Assembly (NCBI GenBank): GCA_004356825.1
Contig: SMXC01000171.1
Location: forward strand, 1-42,103
From: Caldithrix sp.
GTDB taxonomy: Bacteria; Zhuqueibacterota; Zhuqueibacteria; Oceanimicrobiales; Oceanimicrobiaceae
Direction: 5' to 3'
Length of the DNA: 42,103 nucleotides
The position numbers and the translations under genes are program-made. Below the pieces are notes generated by a model, which worked only from the letters and a program-made list of their open reading frames with translations, ran no database searches and was not told the DNA's origin. Positions 16,407 through 25,695 of this stretch are shown in pieces. The first letter of the stretch is position 1, and every line of letters starts with the position of its first letter.

Positions 16407-18125
16407 ATGGAAAGATCGAGCGCCATATTCAAGAGACTCAGCCAGGACAAATCTAAGCGTGAGATTGCATATTTCACCATGGAGGCTGCGTTGGAAAACG
16501 ACATTCCGTCGTTTAGCGGTGGCCTGGGAGTTTTGGCTGGTGATACCCTACGCTCAGCCGCTGATTTGGGAATCCCGATGGTCGGCGTCACCCTTCTGCA
16601 ACAGTATGGCTACTTTCACCAGACGCTTGACGATTCCGGCAATCAAACGGAAACGGAAGTCAAATGGAATCCGGATCTCAAGTTGACCCAACTTCCAAAT
16701 TACACGGAAATCAAAATTGAAAATCGTATTGTTCGAGTACGGGTTTGGGAATATGAGATTGTCGGAAAGTACGGCTATGTGGTTCCGGTTTATTTTCTAG
16801 ACGTAAATACCCCGGAGAACTCGGAGCAAGATCGCGAGCTCAATAAACAACTTTATGGCGGTGGACAATATATTCGCCTTTGTCAGGAAGTCATTTTGGG
16901 AATCGGCGGCATTCGTATGCTACGAGATCTCGGTTTTCGGGATATCGATAGGTACCACCTCAATGAGGGCCATGCAAGTTTGCTCGCGTTAGAGCTCATT
17001 CGCGAAAGCGGGTACAGTTCTTATGACAAAGTGAAGCAGAATTGCGTTTTTACCACGCACACGCCGGTTCCGGCGGGACACGATGTCTTCGAATTCGATT
17101 TAGTGAAACAGGTTTTGAGCCCGGTTTATATCGATTATCTGCGGGATATCCTCGAAGGTGAAAATCCTGTGAACTTGACGACAATTTCCTTAAAGCTGAG
17201 CCGGTTTGTGAACGGCGTCTCGGCAAAGCACGGTGAGGTTTCGAGGAATATGTTTAAGAATCCCGCAATCGAATCGATTACCAACGGTGTGCATTCCGCA
17301 ACCTGGACGTCACAGAGTTTTAGAAGGCTTTTTAATCAGTACATTCCCGGATGGGATATTGATCCGTCCCATTTTGTTCAGGCCATGTTTATTCCGGATG
17401 AGGAAATCTGGAAAGCTCACATGACGGCAAAAGGCAAGCTTCTGAGTTTAGTGGAAGACGAAGCCGGCATACGGATGGATTTAAACCGTTTGACTATTGG
17501 GTTTGCGCGACGAGCCGCAGCTTACAAACGGGCCGATCTTATTTTTTCCGATTTAGAAAGGTTGATTGAAATTGCAGGTGACAAGGTTCAGTTCGTTTTT
17601 GCCGGCAAAGCCCACCCGAAAGATGGAGAGGGGAAACAGGTCATTAGAAATATTTTTGCAGCAATTGAGCAGCTCAAAGGCAAAATTGAAGTGGTTTACA
17701 TTCAAAATTATGATATGCATTCCGGGGGCGTTCTGACTTCCGGGGTGGATGTTTGGCTCAACAACCCGCAGCGCCCCCGGGAAGCTTCGGGCACCAGCGG
17801 CATGAAATCGGCTCACAACGGTGTGCTTAATTTCAGTGTGCTGGATGGCTGGTGGATTGAAGCGTGTATCGAGGGAGTTACGGGCTGGGCAATCGGTCCG
17901 GAGCCAAACGAGCCCAACCTGAGTGATTATGATGAGCGGCTCGATATTGATGATTTGTATGAGAAGCTTGAGAAGGTGATTATCCCGTTGTATTATGAAG
18001 ACCGGTCAAAATGGATCCGGATGATGAAAAATACAATTGCACTTAACGCCGCGTATTTTAACACCCATCGGATGGTCAAAGAATATGCACTCAAGGCTTA
18101 CCATGTTTCACCGTTGTTTCAATAG
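16407..18125 (+). CDS. glgP: Alpha-glucan (glycogen) phosphorylase, short GT35 form
   Basis: This cytoplasmic enzyme releases glucose-1-phosphate from glycogen or maltodextrin. At 572 residues it belongs to the compact alpha-glucan phosphorylase subfamily, much shorter than the roughly 800-residue classical form. The start shows IAYFTMEAALENDIPSFSGG and LGVLAGDTLRSAADLGIPMV. The pyridoxal-phosphate lysine is K467 in EASGTSGMKSAHNG, preceded by a phosphate-site segment FARRAAAYKRADL. It has its own likely promoter at 16344-16372 and stands alone, with no glgA, glgB or glgC nearby. Confidence 0.95.
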   Translation: MERSSAIFKRLSQDKSKREIAYFTMEAALENDIPSFSGGLGVLAGDTLRSAADLGIPMVGVTLLQQYGYFHQTLDDSGNQTETEVKWNPDLKLTQLPNYTEIKIENRIVRVRVWEYEIVGKYGYVVPVYFLDVNTPENSEQDRELNKQLYGGGQYIRLCQEVILGIGGIRMLRDLGFRDIDRYHLNEGHASLLALELIRESGYSSYDKVKQNCVFTTHTPVPAGHDVFEFDLVKQVLSPVYIDYLRDILEGENPVNLTTISLKLSRFVNGVSAKHGEVSRNMFKNPAIESITNGVHSATWTSQSFRRLFNQYIPGWDIDPSHFVQAMFIPDEEIWKAHMTAKGKLLSLVEDEAGIRMDLNRLTIGFARRAAAYKRADLIFSDLERLIEIAGDKVQFVFAGKAHPKDGEGKQVIRNIFAAIEQLKGKIEVVYIQNYDMHSGGVLTSGVDVWLNNPQRPREASGTSGMKSAHNGVLNFSVLDGWWIEACIEGVTGWAIGPEPNEPNLSDYDERLDIDDLYEKLEKVIIPLYYEDRSKWIRMMKNTIALNAAYFNTHRMVKEYALKAYHVSPLFQ

Positions 18126-18191
18126 GTTTTGAGAACTTGTAAGCGTTTTTGCAATAATGTTGCAATGTGGGTAAAGTGTTCTCGTCTTTGT

Positions 18192-18252
18192 GTGTTCAGG
18201 TGCTAATATTTTGAAATTAATCAACTTAATAAACACTTTAACACCTGAACAC
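18192..18252. repeat. 11-bp perfect inverted repeat with AT-rich loop
   Basis: GTGTTCAGGTG (18192-18202) and CACCTGAACAC (18242-18252) are perfect reverse complements around a 39-base AT-rich loop, between the phosphorylase stop and the flavin reductase start. There is no T-run on either side, so termination is doubtful. It could be an operator or another dispersed palindrome; no second copy is in the window. Confidence 0.6.
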
Positions 18253-18304
18253 GCTAACACCGTATATTGCCCGGTTGTTGACGAATCATTATACGAGAGC
18301 TTAA

Positions 18305-18790
18305 ATGCCTGTTTCTCCCAAACTATTTCGAAATACACTTGCAAAATTCTGCACCGGTGTTACGATTGTCACCACAAAAAGTCAGGACGGGCTGCATGGT
18401 TTAACCGTCAACTCATTTACTTCTGTTTCTCTCGACCCGCCGATGATCTTGATTTGCATTCAAAAAAACGGCTTGAGCCACTCAACTCTTTACGAATGTG
18501 AGGATTTCGTGGTAAATGTTCTCAGTGAAGAGCAAAAAGAACTTTCCGACCGCTTTGCCAATCCTGCCCTGGACAGCGAGGAGCGTTTCCTGGATTTGAA
18601 TTTTCGACTTTCCGAAAATAGCGTCCCGATTTTGGCGGGTAATTTAGGACATCTGGAATGCCGTTTAGTCGATCGGTTTGAGGGCGGTGACCACACCATT
18701 TTTATCGGTCAGGTCGAGAATGGAGATTTCTGCGCCGGGAAACAACCGCTATTATTTTATGACGGTGGGTATGCGTATCTTGTGAGTTAG
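18305..18790 (+). CDS. Flavin reductase-like FMN-binding protein (DIM6/NTAB family)
   Basis: This 161-residue cytoplasmic protein has the single split-barrel flavin reductase domain. The typical opening FRNTLAKFCTGVTIVTTKS is followed by LTVNSFTSVSLDPPMILICI, the flavin-binding strand-loop region, and by FVVNVLSEEQKELSDRFA. The end GQVENGDFCAGKQPLLFYDG is also family-typical. Members reduce FMN or FAD with NAD(P)H, often for a partner oxygenase. No oxygenase gene is next to it, so the partner is unknown. ATG 18305 is the clear start and the length is normal. It converges on the M14 gene across a 39-base gap. Confidence 0.9.
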   Translation: MPVSPKLFRNTLAKFCTGVTIVTTKSQDGLHGLTVNSFTSVSLDPPMILICIQKNGLSHSTLYECEDFVVNVLSEEQKELSDRFANPALDSEERFLDLNFRLSENSVPILAGNLGHLECRLVDRFEGGDHTIFIGQVENGDFCAGKQPLLFYDGGYAYLVS

Positions 18791-18829
18791 AAAAGTTGAG
18801 ATGCACTTCTAAAGTTGTCTCAACTGAAC

Positions 18830-21445
18830 TTACTTTTTTAAAACCTCTTCCTTGGCCCGTGACAAATGAATCGCATTAAGCAGCAGCTTGAAGGTTCCAT
18901 GCGTTTGGCCGCGATTCTGTGCCCTGAATCCCAACAGAACCACTCGTCCTTTTCCCATCGGAATATCGAGTGCGGCGGCGAGTCCGCGAATCTTTTCGTC
19001 TCCCAAAATCCAGCCGCTTAACAATGGATTGTCATCGGGGTAATATGCAAGAACGGCGGTGCGTTTGGTCCAGTAAAATGGCCGGAAGGCTGGGCTTTTT
19101 GCAAAGAGAGCGGCTGCCTTTTTCGGCATGCCGTAAGCGATTGGCTCAGTATTATCCACGATAATTTCCAACAACGAACCCGGACAAAAGAAGTCGGTGT
19201 GCTTCACATTTTTGAGAACATTTTCTACCGGCAGGCCAAACTGCTCGATGACTAAGTCACAGGCACTATCGAGTACAATCAAGGTGCCGCCCTTCCTCAC
19301 AAAGTCTTTCAAGTTTTCAACTCCTTCATGGCCAATTCCGTGTTGATATTCCTTCGGAAGCTGCGGGGAGTAAATATCCGGCTTGGTTATTGTCAGGCCA
19401 TGGATGATTTTTTCAGGTTCCATAGCCGGCAGGATAATCGCATCGAAGTTCCGTTTCAAAGCACCCTTCTTCATTTTAGTGTTATATATGGGTTTTAATG
19501 GAAATTCAAATTTTTCCAGAATAAAGCGGGTCCATCCTTCATCCATGTTGGCCGTCCAGGGTTGGTAAAGGCCCAGCTTAACCGGTTTTAAGCGATAGAC
19601 AACCTGTCCTTGCAGACTTTTGCCGGTTTGTTTGATTTCTAAAGATAATTCTTCCACCAGACGCTGCATTTTTTCTGTTTTTATTTCTTTGGCGGGGATG
19701 TAAATGGTGCCGGGCTCCCAATGGTGTTCGTCAATATCGATCGCATTTTTCAACCAGTAAACTTTCTTGCCGTCTTTTAGCAAACGATTTACCAGGTTAA
19801 AACTTCGATTGGTTTTGTGGCTGACTAAGTAGTTAGCTTTCTCCTGTTCCAATTTGGGCTGGGGAAACGGGATTGATGTTAATTCGGTTAAATCTGTCTC
19901 AAACGATTCATCGACCTGAACTGTTTTGACGCCCATCATTAATGGCAGCGTCCAGCCCGCCAAATCGTAGGGACGAATGGGTGGGGAGCCGGCAGTTTTT
20001 CTCAAATCTGGATATTTTTGCGGTTCAAGCAGGTCTTTCACGTAAGGACGAAATGACTGCGAAAGTAAAATGACGAAATCACCTTTCTGAAATCTTTGAT
20101 TTCCCACAAAAAAATCTTCGTTTGCCTGATGGATCTCAACGCCGCCTTGCTTGAGAACGATGAGCATCTGTAGTGCAGTGATCGAATCATGCTGTTGGCG
20201 CGGAATAATAAAAGCGAAGGGAGTTTCGGACCGCCCCTTTTCGATTGCATCCTTGTTCATTTTGCAGAAGTTGTAGATGATGGTTTCTTTTTCCTGCGCA
20301 GCAAGATCTAAAAGCGAAAGTGTAACCGCCATTTCGTAGTTGATAATATCTCTCAATCGCCACCAACCCCCGGGCCAGGGATCAATGAAATTCATCTGTT
20401 GTTTGTACTCAGACAAACCGGGATCGCGGCCTTCTAAACTGCCTTTCGGGAAATAAAGCGGAGTTGCAATTTGGGCGCTGGCAACTTCAGAGAGAATGCC
20501 CAGCATGTTATGCCACCAGGGCGTCATGACCGATGTTCCCTGCCACCAGGCGGTATAAAAGGCGTCTGTCACAATTCCGCGAAAATTCCGGGCTTGCAAG
20601 TCGCTGGCGATATGTTTGCCAAACTTGTTCATTTGGGCGTGTACAAGCGGGTGTATATTGGGATTTACCGGATCTGTATATGGAGGCAGAAATAAGCGGG
20701 CGCCCTGGGCTCTCATTTGGTGCTGGTCATAAATAATTTGCGGAAACCAGTTTTGATACATTTCTTTTGAGACCAGGCGGGTTTCAATCAAATTCATCAT
20801 GAACCAGTCGCGGTTGTTATCGTGTCCGGCATAATGATGGTACAAATAGGGAAGCCGGCTTCCTTCGTGAGGCGTATCCACATGTTTTTTGTACCAGTTT
20901 ACAACCAGATTCATGCCGTCCGGATTCATGGATGGGATGAGCAGAATGATCACATTGTCCAAAATGCGCTTTATTTGGGGCGAGTTATCCGTGGCCAGCT
21001 TGTAAGCCAGTTCGATCGATTCCTGGCTGGAGGCGATTTCAGTAGAATGGATATTGAGAGTAATCATAACGAAAACTTTATTCTGACGCGCCAATTCTCG
21101 CATATCTTCGTCAGTTAGATGGTGTGGATTAGCCGCCTGTTTTTGCAAATTTCGATATTTGGCGAGATTCATTAAGTTCATTGGCGAAGAAATAAAGGCC
21201 ATGATAAAGGGATTTCCGAGCGTGGATTCACCTAAATTCTGCACGGTAACCCGATCTGACTTATCATGTAAAACCCCGAAATAATTGACCACGGTTTCCC
21301 AGCCAAAGAGTTTTTTATCGGCGCCAATCTTAAATCCAACGAATTCTTCCGGAGTTGGAATACCCCCGTCAGCAAATGCAGTCTTGATTTGCGTCAAATT
21401 TAGAAGGAGAATCAGGAGAAAATATGTGAGTTTAGATCGTCGCAC
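18830..21445 (-). CDS. Secreted M14-family zinc carboxypeptidase, second paralogue
   Basis: This 871-residue exported peptidase is a diverged copy of the one at 574-3168, with the same motif order: signal peptide (residues 1-25), NIHSTE zinc motif (H133, E136), PSMNPDG (171-177), GHDNNRDW, and YDQHQM with zinc ligand H242. The C-terminal GATase-like part begins near LGLYQPWTANMDEGW. Start is GTG followed by CGACGA. It lies 29 bases after a DUF2270 membrane-protein gene, probably in one transcript. Differences from the first copy around the substrate region (for example FYTAWWQGTSVMTPWW) suggest another specificity. The family is certain and the physiological substrate unknown. Confidence 0.92.
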   Translation of the reverse strand: MRRSKLTYFLLILLLNLTQIKTAFADGGIPTPEEFVGFKIGADKKLFGWETVVNYFGVLHDKSDRVTVQNLGESTLGNPFIMAFISSPMNLMNLAKYRNLQKQAANPHHLTDEDMRELARQNKVFVMITLNIHSTEIASSQESIELAYKLATDNSPQIKRILDNVIILLIPSMNPDGMNLVVNWYKKHVDTPHEGSRLPYLYHHYAGHDNNRDWFMMNLIETRLVSKEMYQNWFPQIIYDQHQMRAQGARLFLPPYTDPVNPNIHPLVHAQMNKFGKHIASDLQARNFRGIVTDAFYTAWWQGTSVMTPWWHNMLGILSEVASAQIATPLYFPKGSLEGRDPGLSEYKQQMNFIDPWPGGWWRLRDIINYEMAVTLSLLDLAAQEKETIIYNFCKMNKDAIEKGRSETPFAFIIPRQQHDSITALQMLIVLKQGGVEIHQANEDFFVGNQRFQKGDFVILLSQSFRPYVKDLLEPQKYPDLRKTAGSPPIRPYDLAGWTLPLMMGVKTVQVDESFETDLTELTSIPFPQPKLEQEKANYLVSHKTNRSFNLVNRLLKDGKKVYWLKNAIDIDEHHWEPGTIYIPAKEIKTEKMQRLVEELSLEIKQTGKSLQGQVVYRLKPVKLGLYQPWTANMDEGWTRFILEKFEFPLKPIYNTKMKKGALKRNFDAIILPAMEPEKIIHGLTITKPDIYSPQLPKEYQHGIGHEGVENLKDFVRKGGTLIVLDSACDLVIEQFGLPVENVLKNVKHTDFFCPGSLLEIIVDNTEPIAYGMPKKAAALFAKSPAFRPFYWTKRTAVLAYYPDDNPLLSGWILGDEKIRGLAAALDIPMGKGRVVLLGFRAQNRGQTHGTFKLLLNAIHLSRAKEEVLKK

Positions 21446-21474
21446 TTTTCTTGAGCCAGTTTACTCTTTTGTAA

Positions 21475-22176
21475 TCAAAGGTTGAGCAGTTGCCATCTAC
21501 TTTTACCAGCCGGGTAGATTCGAACCGCCTCTTTTCGTTTTCTTAACGTGATAACCGCCATTAAAAACAGAAGTCCATTGAAAAGAACTCCAGTTGACAG
21601 CACCAGCCAACCCGGGATGAGATGAAAAATGGCGGCGCGGTCAATAATTGCCGAAAAGGAAAACTGTTCTAACGGCGTGGGGTGAATGGAGACTTTGGTA
21701 ACCCAGCAAAGCCCTAATGTCAGGAATATCCAGCTATAATTTCTTCGCAAACGGCGCCCAAATGCTTCTGCAAAAGTCATTTTAAATCTTGACCTTTGCA
21801 TTTCTTCACTCAGAAGTTCGCGCCAGTTTTCTTGCAGGGGTTCAAGCCCTGGAGAAATAATTGGCGCAAAGAAATTTTCATTCAGCAAGGCAACACGCCA
21901 GCGCCAGAGGTCAAAATATTTATAACGCCTGGCTTCAATAATTAAAAAAAACAGAACAAAAATTGTCGCCAGAATGAGTGCAAAGTGTGGAATTTTTTCA
22001 CTGCCGAAGCTAAATGAAAGAAATGCTGCGGTCGTTATAATGGCCCAATTGGTCGTCACATCCAGGCGCGTGCGCCAGACATTTGCCCGGCTTACCTCAC
22101 CACGATAATAATGGCAAATCGCCATTATCAATTCTGTATTATTGAGCTCGATTTTTGGCAGCGCCTTGTCTTCCAC
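21475..22176 (-). CDS. DUF2270-family integral membrane protein
   Basis: This 233-residue membrane protein of unknown function has four likely membrane segments, at about residues 45-65, 67-86, 150-168 and 190-213. The family features are the N-terminal HYYRGEVSRANVWRTRLD followed by TTNWAIITTAAFLSFSF, and the loop IEARRYKYFDLWRWR then LLNENFFAPI. Both agree with what I know of DUF2270. Start is GTG 22176 with little ribosome-site signal. It is upstream of, and close to, the second M14 peptidase, which suggests co-expression, but no functional link is known. Confidence 0.82.
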   Translation of the reverse strand: MEDKALPKIELNNTELIMAICHYYRGEVSRANVWRTRLDVTTNWAIITTAAFLSFSFGSEKIPHFALILATIFVLFFLIIEARRYKYFDLWRWRVALLNENFFAPIISPGLEPLQENWRELLSEEMQRSRFKMTFAEAFGRRLRRNYSWIFLTLGLCWVTKVSIHPTPLEQFSFSAIIDRAAIFHLIPGWLVLSTGVLFNGLLFLMAVITLRKRKEAVRIYPAGKSRWQLLNL

Positions 22177-22235
22177 TTGGGTCTCTTAAAATAAAAGAAA
22201 ATTGAATTTTGATTAGGGTGTCTTTTTAGGGCCGC

Positions 22236-22345
22236 TCCGGCTCCTCGCCCCGTTGGATAAATACCTCTTGTTTAACAAAAATTTATCTCCCCTGACTATC
22301 CAACGGGGCGAGGGAGCCTGCTCGGGCTTCGTGCGCCTCCTCGAG
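22236..22345 (-). repeat. Dispersed GC-rich hairpin repeat, module 2 (copy B)
   Basis: GCTCCTCGCCCCGTTGGATA (22240-22259) and its near-perfect reverse complement at 22297-22317 make a stem of about 20 bp with a single bulge and a 37-base AT-rich loop. Outside the stem the text CGGGCT then GCGCCTC matches copy A at 3336-3395 read on the minus strand. Together with 22406-22424 it repeats the two-module layout of 3211-3395. It lies in the gap upstream of the DUF2270 gene. Confidence 0.75.
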
Positions 22346-22405
22346 GGGTGGCGCTGCGCGCATTTTTTTGAAGTCGCCCTCCGCAAAAACCATTTGCTAT
22401 CGAAG

Positions 22406-22424
22406 CCATAATGTGGCCACTTCG
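22406..22424 (-). repeat. Dispersed repeat, module 1 fragment (copy B)
   Basis: On the minus strand this reads CCGAAGTGGCCACATT, matching GTAGC-GAAGTGGCTACA at 3212-3229 and GTAGCCGAAGTGGCCACAT at 32385-32403. The rest of module 1 is not recognisable here. Confidence 0.6.
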
Positions 22425-22434
22425 GAAACTGGCT

Positions 22435-24114
22435 TTAGTCTTTTAGAGCTGCCATTTCGGCAATTGATTTCTCCCTGATTTTTTTAAACGGGTCGCCGTC
22501 ATGCCACTCAGGCATGGTTGGTTTATTGGCTAAATAGAGCCCGGTTTTGAGAGCAAACTGTGCGACCTGGGCGGTCCCTTCGAGACTCCAGGAAGGGTCG
22601 TACTCATCTTTCACGCCGTGGTAGCGATTTTTGATATAATCATCCATCAACTTTTGACCCCAATCTTGCGGCTTGCCAACGAATTTAAGTCCGCCAACAA
22701 GATAAACGGCCGGGACTCCTGCCTTCACCAGGCTGAATTGATCCGAGCGGAAAAATAACCCCTGTTCAGGCATGGGATCCGGTGAAATTTCCATGTTCAT
22801 CTCCATTGCAACCCGATTGATGACCTCCATCATTGTGGATCTGTCTGCCCCCAGCGGAATGATATTCCTGGTCTTGCCCCAGACATTCACGGCGTCGATA
22901 TTTATATTGGCCGCCGTTTTGGCCAGGGGAAAGACCGGACTTTGGACGTAAAACTGCGACCCCAGCAGGCCGGATTCTTCGGCGGTTACCGCAGCAAACA
23001 AAATGGTTCGTTTTGGTTTAAACTGAATTTCAGAAAAAGCCCGCGCAATTTCAATCAAGGCAGAGGTACCGGAAGCATTATCGAAAGCGCCGTTAAAAAT
23101 TCCGTCACCGGAATGAGAATCGTTTTTGCCCAGGTGATCGTAGTGACTCGTATAAAGAATGCATTCCTTTTTTAACACGGGGTCAGTGCCCAATAATTTC
23201 CCGATCACATTTGGCGATTCAATTGTACGAAATTTGTTGCTGACTGAAGCGCTGACTCTTATCGGCAGCTCGATTGGATTAAATGAAGCGGAGTTTGCTT
23301 GCGAAATGAGCTCGTCCAGATTTAACCCCGCTGCATTCAGTACTTCCTCAGCTTTTCCCCGGGTAATCCAGCCTCTAAATGCCAGCTGCCTGGCACCGGC
23401 CGGGCTTCTGACAAAAAATTGTTCCCTGCTTCGCGAATTTTGAACTACGTTCCAGCCGTAGCCGGCTAACGGAGTCGTGTGGATCAAAATGACGCCGTCT
23501 GCGCCTTTTCTCGCGGCTTCTTCATATTTATAAGTCCAGCGGCCGTAATAAGTTAAAGCTTTACCGCCAAAAAAAATGTCATTCTCGGATTTCGGTTCAT
23601 TTACCAGCATGAGCAGAACTTTTCCGGTAACGTCCGTGTTGGCGTAATCATTCCAGCTGAATTCCGATGCATCGACACCGTAACCCATGAAAACCAATTG
23701 TCTATTGTTGATCGAAACTAAAGGCTGCTCGATTTTTGTTACGCCTACAAATTCAGTTCCAGGATTTAACCGCCAGGTTCTACCTGCGCCATTCAAAGTC
23801 AGGCTTGGCGTATGTTTCGCGCCAATGAGCTCGACATTTTGAAAATAGCTGGAATCGCCAACGGCCGGCAGCAGTCCGGCTTCTTCGAACTGTGAAGCAA
23901 TGTACTTCGCGGCCAGCTCACCGCCTCTGCTGCCCGGGGCACGACCTTCCATTATATCATCTGAAAGAATTTTGAGATGCGCCCTGATTCTGGCGGGTTT
24001 AACAGCGCCATCGAGCTTGCCGATGGCTTCGGGGGAAGCACAGTTTAAAGTCAACAGCAACGCGACTAAAACCGCTACTAATGGATAAGGTAAATTCGCT
24101 CGCGGAAATTTCAA
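22435..24114 (-). CDS. M28-family zinc aminopeptidase lipoprotein with PA-like insert
   Basis: This 559-residue cell-envelope peptidase expected to cut N-terminal residues from peptides has a hydrophobic leader ending LTLNC, which gives a lipobox with C25, so it should be lipid-anchored. A protease-associated-type insert spans about residues 130-260. The M28 metal site is seen in TSHYDHLGK (H324), GAFDNASG (D345) and TAEESGLLG (E379 catalytic, E380 metal). The start is TTG 24114 with AGGAGG at good distance. It stands alone between a repeat-filled gap and a 150-base gap. It is the fourth exported peptidase in the window. Confidence 0.93.
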   Translation of the reverse strand: MKFPRANLPYPLVAVLVALLLTLNCASPEAIGKLDGAVKPARIRAHLKILSDDIMEGRAPGSRGGELAAKYIASQFEEAGLLPAVGDSSYFQNVELIGAKHTPSLTLNGAGRTWRLNPGTEFVGVTKIEQPLVSINNRQLVFMGYGVDASEFSWNDYANTDVTGKVLLMLVNEPKSENDIFFGGKALTYYGRWTYKYEEAARKGADGVILIHTTPLAGYGWNVVQNSRSREQFFVRSPAGARQLAFRGWITRGKAEEVLNAAGLNLDELISQANSASFNPIELPIRVSASVSNKFRTIESPNVIGKLLGTDPVLKKECILYTSHYDHLGKNDSHSGDGIFNGAFDNASGTSALIEIARAFSEIQFKPKRTILFAAVTAEESGLLGSQFYVQSPVFPLAKTAANINIDAVNVWGKTRNIIPLGADRSTMMEVINRVAMEMNMEISPDPMPEQGLFFRSDQFSLVKAGVPAVYLVGGLKFVGKPQDWGQKLMDDYIKNRYHGVKDEYDPSWSLEGTAQVAQFALKTGLYLANKPTMPEWHDGDPFKKIREKSIAEMAALKD

Positions 24115-24264
24115 AAATTCCTCCTCTGGTAAAATGGTTTTTGGTGTAACTCGACATTTATGTCGAAAGAACTAAAGCCCAATAACATAACTTGTAGACC
24201 TGTTTTAATCATGAACTTTAGGCAATACTCTTTGGTAAGTCTATTTGGCGACATGAAGGTCCCG

Positions 24265-25332
24265 TTACGGCTCAGTATTTTCCCACCTGCCGGGAATTTG
24301 TGTTTGACAGTTGCAACATTTGCCGTTTACAATTAGATTTTTCATGATTTGAAAGCCAAACCTGGTAATCAGTTCGACGCTGCAGTTTGGACAGAATGTA
24401 TTTTCATATTTGCCCACTCTTCCCGGAAGGTTGCCGGCGTAAACGTAGTTTAATCCGCTTTCATAGCCGATCTCCGCCGCCCGAATCAAAGTCTCTACAG
24501 GTGTATTGTCCGGGTCACGCATTTTGTAATTCTGGTGAAACGCGGTGACATGCCAGGGGATGTCCGGCGAGATGTCAGCCAGAAACCTGGCCATGGATTT
24601 GAGCTCTTCGTTCGAATCGTTGAACCCGGGGATGAGCAGCGAAACGATCTCCAGCCAGAATCCTTTTTCATGCACCATTTCAATGGAATCAAGGACATGC
24701 TGCAGGACGCCGCCTAATTTCCGGTAGTTTTTGTCATTAAAAGATTTTAAATCAATTTTATATAAATCAGTGTGCGGACGAATATAATCGAGCACTTCAG
24801 GGGTTGCGTTGCCATTGGAAACGTAGCCGGTTGTGAACCCTTCTTTCTTGGCTTCTTTGAAAATTTTGACTGCCCATTCACTGGTGATGAGCGGTTCGTT
24901 GTAACTGCTGACGATTAGTTTCGCCTGATATCGCTTGCCCAAAATGACCAAATCGATTGGCCGCACCTTCTGGGACGGGGCCAGGGCTTTCGGGTCGCGC
25001 AGAGCCTGAGAAGTCACCCAGTTTTGGCAATAGGCGCAGTGAAAATCGCAGCCAAGCATGCCAAAGGTGACCGCTAATGAACCGGGAAAGACATGAAAAA
25101 AAGGTTTTTTTTCGGTTGGATCACATTGAACCCCGGCAGCATAATTTGCCGGTACGTAGAGTTTACCACCTTCATTGAAACGTACCCGGCAAATGCCGTC
25201 GCGTCCCTCTTTAATTAAGCAGCGATGGCCGCAGGCGTAACAGGTTAAACTATTGTCTGAGTGAACTTCATATAACTCACCTTCCATGGTTTGAGTTTTT
25301 AGAAGTTGTTTGAGTGGCAGGGTTTCAGCCAT
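24265..25332 (-). CDS. amrS: AmmeMemoRadiSam-system radical SAM enzyme
   Basis: This 355-residue cytoplasmic iron-sulfur protein has a radical SAM cluster motif CDFHCAYC (C95, C99, C102) preceded by the family's VTFGMLG. The N-terminal cysteine group CYACGHRC (C31, C34, C38, then C48) and a C-terminal cysteine cluster (CPNC, CCNC) match the AmmeMemoRadiSam enzyme, a relative of pyruvate formate-lyase activases. In many genomes it travels with an AMMECR1-domain protein and a MEMO-like protein, but neither is beside it here. The reaction is not securely known to me. ATG 25332 follows GAGGG. The small gene at 25354-25695 is 21 bases upstream and probably in the same transcript. Confidence 0.92.
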   Translation of the reverse strand: MAETLPLKQLLKTQTMEGELYEVHSDNSLTCYACGHRCLIKEGRDGICRVRFNEGGKLYVPANYAAGVQCDPTEKKPFFHVFPGSLAVTFGMLGCDFHCAYCQNWVTSQALRDPKALAPSQKVRPIDLVILGKRYQAKLIVSSYNEPLITSEWAVKIFKEAKKEGFTTGYVSNGNATPEVLDYIRPHTDLYKIDLKSFNDKNYRKLGGVLQHVLDSIEMVHEKGFWLEIVSLLIPGFNDSNEELKSMARFLADISPDIPWHVTAFHQNYKMRDPDNTPVETLIRAAEIGYESGLNYVYAGNLPGRVGKYENTFCPNCSVELITRFGFQIMKNLIVNGKCCNCQTQIPGRWENTEP

Positions 25333-25353
25333 CAGGCTTACCCTCGTGGTAAA

Positions 25354-25695
25354 CTAATTCATAATCTTGACGTGTGCGCGAATCCCGTTTTTGGGAGGGC
25401 TGAAATTAGTTTTAATTAATTGTCTTAGCCCGCGTCGAAGCCTTTCCGGACTGATGGCAATGACGTCGCAGCATTTTTCAAATGAGAAGATATAGTCAGT
25501 ATTTTTTTCTTCATAGAGCCAAAACTTGGCGCTCTTACAGTTTTTTTCGAGTTGACTTAACTCGTGATCCTGGCCTTTGGATTTTAGTCTGTGGATTTTG
25601 GTCGGATTATTCCCATCGAGGTAATCCTTAACTGCTCGTAATACTACAGAAACAATGAGTTTGCGGTCTGTAACATTATTTGTTCGTGAATTCAT
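25354..25695 (-). CDS. Small conserved protein of unknown function
   Basis: This 113-residue soluble protein has no signal peptide or membrane segment. The middle reads KSAKFWLYEEKNTDYIFSFE followed by KCCDVIAISPERLRRGLRQL. The pattern W-L/I-x(6)-D-x-x-FSFE-x-x-C-x-x-I-x-I/L-x-P-E-x-LR-x-GL recalls a family of roughly 100-residue hypothetical proteins in Deltaproteobacteria-like genomes. The last part looks like a helix-turn-helix, so DNA binding is possible but unproven. ATG 25695 has GAGAGGG upstream. It precedes amrS by 21 bases, so the two are likely co-transcribed. Confidence 0.75.
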   Translation of the reverse strand: MNSRTNNVTDRKLIVSVVLRAVKDYLDGNNPTKIHRLKSKGQDHELSQLEKNCKSAKFWLYEEKNTDYIFSFEKCCDVIAISPERLRRGLRQLIKTNFSPPKNGIRAHVKIMN

